A stretch of 64,000 bases of DNA from UA16 sp002292325 (lineage in GTDB: Bacteria > Bacteroidota > Bacteroidia > Flavobacteriales_D > Sanyastnellaceae). The translations under genes and the position numbers were made by a program. Below the pieces are notes generated by a model. The model did not search any database. It was not told where the DNA came from and saw nothing but the letters and a program-made list of their open reading frames with translations. This document shows, one piece after another, positions 60,409-64,000 of the stretch; the stretch's first letter is position 1; each line of letters begins with the position of its first letter. The stretch covers positions 62,001 through 126,000 of the forward strand of contig CALSRC010000002.1 in assembly GCA_943788645.1 (NCBI GenBank), in the 5' to 3' direction.

Positions 60409-62793
60409 TTAGTTTCTTAAGATTTTACCCTTTTGAATCAGGCTTTGCATGCGTTCAAGGGTTTTGCGCTGCATGCAAAGAGAGACGAATGCTTCCCGCT
60501 CCAGGTCGAGCAAGTATTGCTCGGAAACGTCCGTTCGGCGACTCAGATCGCCACCGCACATGACAAACCCGAGCTTTTCGCTGATGAGCTGATCATGCTC
60601 GGAAATGTAGTTTCCGCTTTTCATGCTGTGTGCTCCGACGTAAACGATGCCAAGACCCTCTTGTCCTGCAACGGTAATGTCCTTGCGAAGTATCGGTTGA
60701 GTGTAGCCTGCTTCTGCCAATTCGAGGGCCGCTCTCTTGGCCCGAGCGATTTGGTCGCGACGGTTTACAACCACTTCATCGATGCCATCCCGGAGGTAGC
60801 CGTATTCAAATGCTTCGTGCGCCGATGTGGCTACTTTGGCTTGGCCAATGGTCAAGAATCGGTCGCGCAGGCGGTTGATGCGCATATCGCCGTCATGCAA
60901 TTCATCATTCAAGCGCAAGACGAATTCCTTGGTGCCCCCACCGGCCGGGATTACCCCGATTCCGAATTCAACAAGTCCCATATAGGTCTCGGCATGAGCG
61001 ATCACCTTGTCGGCATGCAAACACAATTCACAGCCTCCACCCAAGGCCAATTGATGTGGCGCAGCGACCACCGGTATTCCGGAATACCGCATGCGCATCA
61101 TGGTATTTTGGAACATGCGAACGGCGTGGTCCAATTCCTCCCATTCTTGTTCGACAGCTAACATGAAGATCATTCCCACATTGGCACCAGCGCTGAACTG
61201 CGCTCCTTCGTTTGAAACGACAATGCCCCTCCAATCGGAAGAGCCTTCGGCCAAATCAACGGCTTTATTCAGCCCCTCAATAACCTCTGAGCCGATGGAA
61301 TTCATTTTGGTATGGAAAGCGACATTTAAAATGCCATCCCCGAGGTTTTGAAGGGTTACACCGGAATTCGACCACACGGTTGCAGATTCAGGAAGCCACG
61401 CCAATGAAATGCGTGAATCTTGTCCCGGCAATGCCTCGAATGATTCGGTGTTTGGATTCCAGCATTCGCGAACGCCTTTGCTATTGCGGTAGAAGGTGGT
61501 GTGACCAGCCGTTTGAAAGGAGGTGACCCAAGCGGGTACGGTCAGGCCTTTGTCAGCAATGGCTTTCAGGCCTGCCTCAAACCCAATGGCATCCCAACTT
61601 TCAAAAGCTCCGAGTTCCCATCCAAACCCCGCTCGCAGGGCGTCATCGATTCGGTAAGGTTCGTCGGATATTTCAGGAATGCGATTGGCTACATACGCAA
61701 AAACATCAGCGAAGATGGATCGGTAAAACGTTCCTGCTGCATCTTGTCCATTGAAGAGCAGCTGTGTTCGCTGGGCTAAATTGTCAACGCCTTTGGCATG
61801 ATCAAGCGTGGCAAATTTGACTTTTTCTTTGCTCCGGTATTCCAATGTTTTGAGGTCAAGAGCCAAGATTTCACTTTTACCCTCAGCGTTTTTGATCTTC
61901 TTGTAGAATCCCGCTCCAGATTTAGAGCCTAGCATGTCGTTGTCGACCAAGTGCTGGACATAGCTCGGAATGGCAAAAACGGATTGACGCTCATCCTTTG
62001 GACAGTTCGATGCGACGCCATTGGCGACATGAACCAATGTATCCAATCCCACGACATCGCACGTGCGGAAAGTTGCACTTTTAGGACGGCCCATGACGGG
62101 ACCCGTGAGTTTGTCCACGGCCTCCACACTCAATCCCATTTCGCTCACCGTGTGGAAGAGCGCTTGGATGGCAAAAACACCCACTCGGTTAGCAATAAAT
62201 GCCGGCGTGTCTTTGCACAGTACGGCTTGCTTCCCAAGAATCCGCTCTCCGTAGTCCATGAAAAAGTTCAACACCTGCTCACTTGTATTCGGTCCGGGAA
62301 TGATTTCCAGAAGGGGCAAGTAGCGTGGGGGATTAAAGAAGTGTGTCCCACAAAAATGCTGTTGAAAATCTTCCGATCGGCCTTCGCTGAGCTGAGCAAT
62401 TGGGATACCTGAAGTGTTGGAGGTAATCAACGTGCCGGGAGTGCGGTGCTCTTCAACGCGTTCAAAGAGTTGCTGCTTGATATCCAATCGCTCGACAATG
62501 ACTTCAATGATCCAATCGCATTGGGCTAATTTTGGGAGGTCATCGTCAAAATTTCCTGTTGCAATGCGCTTTGCAAAGCGCTTCGAGTAAATGGGGGAGG
62601 GATTGGATTTAAGGGCGGACTTGAGGTGTCCGTCTGCAATCGCATTGCGAGGGCCTTCTGACGAAGGGAGGTCCATCAGCAATACGTCTGAGCCTGTTTG
62701 GGCGAGATGGCAAGCAATGCGCGAGCCCATTACGCCCGATCCGAGGACGGCGACTTTCTTGATGCGATGGTAAGGGATGGGTGAACTGCTCAT
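60409..62793 (-). CDS. fadN: 3-hydroxyacyl-CoA dehydrogenase / enoyl-CoA hydratase (FadN type)
   Basis: A bifunctional beta-oxidation enzyme of about 794 residues. The NAD-binding domain is first (KKVAVLGSGVMGSRIACHLA, then QTGSDVLLMDLP), then two dehydrogenase C-terminal domains (GVFAIQALFHTVSEMGLSVE, and DALRAGFGWELGAFESWDAI), and the enoyl-CoA hydratase domain is last (VVSNEGAQFSAGANVGMIFM and PHQLALGGGCELCLHADKVI). E. coli FadB has the reverse order, so this is the FadN arrangement known from Bacillus. ATG 62793 lies 4 bases after the marR stop; a TTG at 62814 is less likely. Confidence 0.93.
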   Translation of the reverse strand: MSSSPIPYHRIKKVAVLGSGVMGSRIACHLAQTGSDVLLMDLPSSEGPRNAIADGHLKSALKSNPSPIYSKRFAKRIATGNFDDDLPKLAQCDWIIEVIVERLDIKQQLFERVEEHRTPGTLITSNTSGIPIAQLSEGRSEDFQQHFCGTHFFNPPRYLPLLEIIPGPNTSEQVLNFFMDYGERILGKQAVLCKDTPAFIANRVGVFAIQALFHTVSEMGLSVEAVDKLTGPVMGRPKSATFRTCDVVGLDTLVHVANGVASNCPKDERQSVFAIPSYVQHLVDNDMLGSKSGAGFYKKIKNAEGKSEILALDLKTLEYRSKEKVKFATLDHAKGVDNLAQRTQLLFNGQDAAGTFYRSIFADVFAYVANRIPEISDEPYRIDDALRAGFGWELGAFESWDAIGFEAGLKAIADKGLTVPAWVTSFQTAGHTTFYRNSKGVRECWNPNTESFEALPGQDSRISLAWLPESATVWSNSGVTLQNLGDGILNVAFHTKMNSIGSEVIEGLNKAVDLAEGSSDWRGIVVSNEGAQFSAGANVGMIFMLAVEQEWEELDHAVRMFQNTMMRMRYSGIPVVAAPHQLALGGGCELCLHADKVIAHAETYMGLVEFGIGVIPAGGGTKEFVLRLNDELHDGDMRINRLRDRFLTIGQAKVATSAHEAFEYGYLRDGIDEVVVNRRDQIARAKRAALELAEAGYTQPILRKDITVAGQEGLGIVYVGAHSMKSGNYISEHDQLISEKLGFVMCGGDLSRRTDVSEQYLLDLEREAFVSLCMQRKTLERMQSLIQKGKILRN

Positions 62794-62797
62794 GTGT

Positions 62798-63265
62798 TCA
62801 GGTTCTGTTGTCAAGGATTGGAGGTTGGGTAGAGATCAATACGTCCGGTTGATCCAGTACTTCGTTGAGTCGTTTTATTTCATGGAGCAAGCGGTCGACG
62901 GCATCGCCTCCAAGGAGGTCGCGCAACCGCTGATTGACCGTGATGACTAAATCACGTGCTTCTCTCCTTGCAGCAATGCCCGTTTGAGTCAGGTATACTC
63001 GAACCATTCGCTTGTCCATGGGGTCAGGGCGTCGTTCGATCCAGCCCATGGTTTCAAGCCCTCGCAAGGACCGGGACAAGCTGGTGGATTCCATGCCCAT
63101 TTTGGGTCCCAATTTAGTGGAGGGTGTTCCACTTTTCTCGGTGTGCAAGAGGATGAAAACGAAAGAGAATGGAATGCCTCGTCGTTCCGCTTCAGCAGAA
63201 TAAAGCTTGGATAGTTTGGTCCAACCCCAGCGCAAATGGAAGTCAATCGTATCCTGCGGTTTCAT
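62798..63265 (-). CDS. MarR family transcriptional regulator of beta-oxidation
   Basis: A 155-residue winged-helix regulator: helix-turn-helix TKLGPKMGMESTSLSRSLRG, wing ERRPDPMDKRMVRVYLTQTG and flanking dimerisation helices. It is first in the beta-oxidation operon, so regulation of fatty-acid degradation by acyl-CoA or fatty acid is the natural inference. A perfect 24-bp palindrome sits just upstream and is the probable operator. ATG 63265 leaves the palindrome 18 bases upstream of the start; the frame is open to ATG 63283, where the palindrome would abut the start. Confidence 0.9.
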   Translation of the reverse strand: MKPQDTIDFHLRWGWTKLSKLYSAEAERRGIPFSFVFILLHTEKSGTPSTKLGPKMGMESTSLSRSLRGLETMGWIERRPDPMDKRMVRVYLTQTGIAARREARDLVITVNQRLRDLLGGDAVDRLLHEIKRLNEVLDQPDVLISTQPPILDNRT

Positions 63266-63283
63266 GCTCACAAGGTACGACAT

Positions 63284-63307
63284 ATTTCCTATGCATGCAT
63301 AGGAAAT
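63284..63307. promoter_or_regulatory. Perfect 24-bp palindrome, probable MarR operator
   Basis: The left arm ATTTCCTATGCA (63284-63295) is repeated as an exact reverse complement TGCATAGGAAAT (63296-63307), with no spacer. It lies 18 bases upstream of the chosen marR start, in a region where a promoter is expected. A minus-strand near -7 box (TACCTTGT at 63277-63270) is downstream of it. MarR proteins bind such palindromes as dimers, so autoregulation of the whole beta-oxidation operon is likely. Confidence 0.75.
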
Positions 63308-63361
63308 GTTTTGGATTCGATGCCCAGTTCGAAGATTTTTTGGGAAGACGAAGGGTCGAGA

Positions 63362-64000
63362 TCAAACAATCAAACCATCGGCCATGTGGAGCGTACGATT
63401 TCCGCGACGAGCCATGGTGTTATTGTGGGTAACGACCACAAACGTTTGGCCTTCACGGTCACGCAATTCTTCAAAGAGTTCGTACATCGAGTCCGCATTG
63501 CCGGAGTCGAGATTTCCTGTTGGCTCATCGGCGAGTACAACATCAGGTTGATTCATCAAGGCACGGGCAGCAGCTACCCGCTGTTGTTCACCACCACTGA
63601 GTTTGTTGGGTGCGTGATGCATGCGCTCGCCAAGGCCAAGGTCGCGCAAGAGACGCTCTGCACGTGCTTTTTCTCTGCTTCCATCTTGTCCTGATATCCA
63701 AGCCGGCATCAATACATTTTCCAATGCGGAAAATTCGGGTAGCAGACGATGAAACTGAAAAATGAATCCAATCCGCTGATTACGAAAAGCAGCGAGCTCA
63801 CCTCCTTTGAGTGATTCGATGTGTTGATCCCCTATTCGGAGTTGGCCTTGATCGGGCGAATGAAGCGTGCCCAATATCTGGAGTAGAGTTGTCTTCCCAG
63901 CCCCAGATGCTCCCGTGATGGCGGTGATTTCGTTGCGGCGAATGTCCAAATCGATGCCACGAAGGACCTCCAGGTCTCCAAAGGATTTAGTGATTCCCCG
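63362..64000 (-). CDS. lolD: Lipoprotein-releasing ABC ATPase LolD (5' truncated)
   Basis: The C-terminal 212 or so residues of an ABC ATPase; the frame runs off the window edge (start not seen). Visible motifs: Walker A GASGAGKTT, Q-loop GFIFQFHRLLPEFSALENVL, signature LSGGEQQRVAAARALM, Walker B VVLADEPTGNLDSGNAD, and the H-loop in VVVTHN. The sequence matches LolD/MacB-type ATPases; LolD is the most probable name because of the RIGFIFQFHRLLPEFS stretch and single-domain length. The marR gene lies 96 bases downstream on the same strand. Confidence 0.88.
   Translation of the reverse strand, partial: RGITKSFGDLEVLRGIDLDIRRNEITAITGASGAGKTTLLQILGTLHSPDQGQLRIGDQHIESLKGGELAAFRNQRIGFIFQFHRLLPEFSALENVLMPAWISGQDGSREKARAERLLRDLGLGERMHHAPNKLSGGEQQRVAAARALMNQPDVVLADEPTGNLDSGNADSMYELFEELRDREGQTFVVVTHNNTMARRGNRTLHMADGLIV

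Noticed and set aside
60433..61161. A 242-codon open frame on the plus strand inside the FadN-type gene
   Set aside because: Antisense shadow of a well-supported enzyme gene with motifs intact in the other strand.
1..64000. CRISPR arrays, transposases, integrases, prophage or rRNA/tRNA genes
   Set aside because: No regularly spaced repeats, transposase motifs, phage genes or tRNA T-arm patterns were seen by eye on either strand.

Overview
This 64 kb window looks like chromosome from a member of the phylum Bacteroidota, most likely a Flavobacteriales-type bacterium. The grounds are a complete gliding/type IX secretion core (gldK-gldL-gldM-gldN with a PorP/SprF gene), a secreted protein with a C-terminal type IX sorting domain, a GldA-type ATPase, TonB-dependent receptors, several Bacteroidota-specific families (DUF6089, DUF4834, DUF4924, LptE-like, PASTA next to RluD) and matches to the Bacteroidota -7 promoter box TAnnTTTG. 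Base composition is near 50% G+C by eye. Coding density is high, many starts and stops overlap by 1-4 bases, and no intergenic gap exceeds about 200 bases. I saw no rRNA, tRNA, CRISPR, insertion sequence or prophage.

Layout. 1-4.8 kb: the end of an outer-membrane barrel gene, nadE, then (minus strand) dtd, a MazG-like pyrophosphohydrolase and a large Asp-box repeat protein. 4.9-11.1 kb: purL, a PASTA protein, a type IX cargo protein and an RluD-like pseudouridine synthase. 11.1-14.1 kb (minus): a DUF6089 barrel and an ABC-F protein. 14.2-23.7 kb (minus): topA, an arginase-fold protein with a damaged metal site, porP, gldK, gldL, gldM and gldN, closed by a strong terminator. 23.8-32.4 kb (plus): a GT-C-like membrane protein, miaB, a sigma-54 activator, lptE, a TPR-like protein, secG, groES and groEL. 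32.5-39.1 kb: gldA, rsgA, cysQ, a TPP riboswitch with a thiamine-regulated TonB receptor, then a GGGP synthase and an alpha/beta hydrolase. 39.2-51.2 kb: carB, DUF4834, a YfhO-like protein, an acyltransferase-like protein, a second TonB-dependent receptor, a DUF1853 protein and a small cluster with an OmpH-like protein. 51.2-56.3 kb: the most unusual locus. 56.2-64 kb (minus): an M42 peptidase, a fatty-acid beta-oxidation operon headed by a MarR regulator with a perfect 24-bp palindrome, and a truncated lolD.

The best candidate for an undescribed system is 51766-56250. It is a tightly coupled four-gene operon: a ThiF/E1-like adenylating enzyme (Rv1355c-like), an acyltransferase resembling FeeM/LuxI-type GNAT enzymes, a 7TMR-DISM sensor histidine kinase, and a receiver protein without a DNA-binding domain. 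Making an acylated or activated molecule next to a membrane sensor suggests a small-molecule signalling circuit, but that is inference. The first gene is split by a +1 shift exactly at a CCC-C sequence. This could be a sequencing error, a recent mutation, or a site where tRNA-Pro slippage regulates the operon.

Start codons were chosen by family alignment from memory, signal peptides and spacing, not by any computed search.
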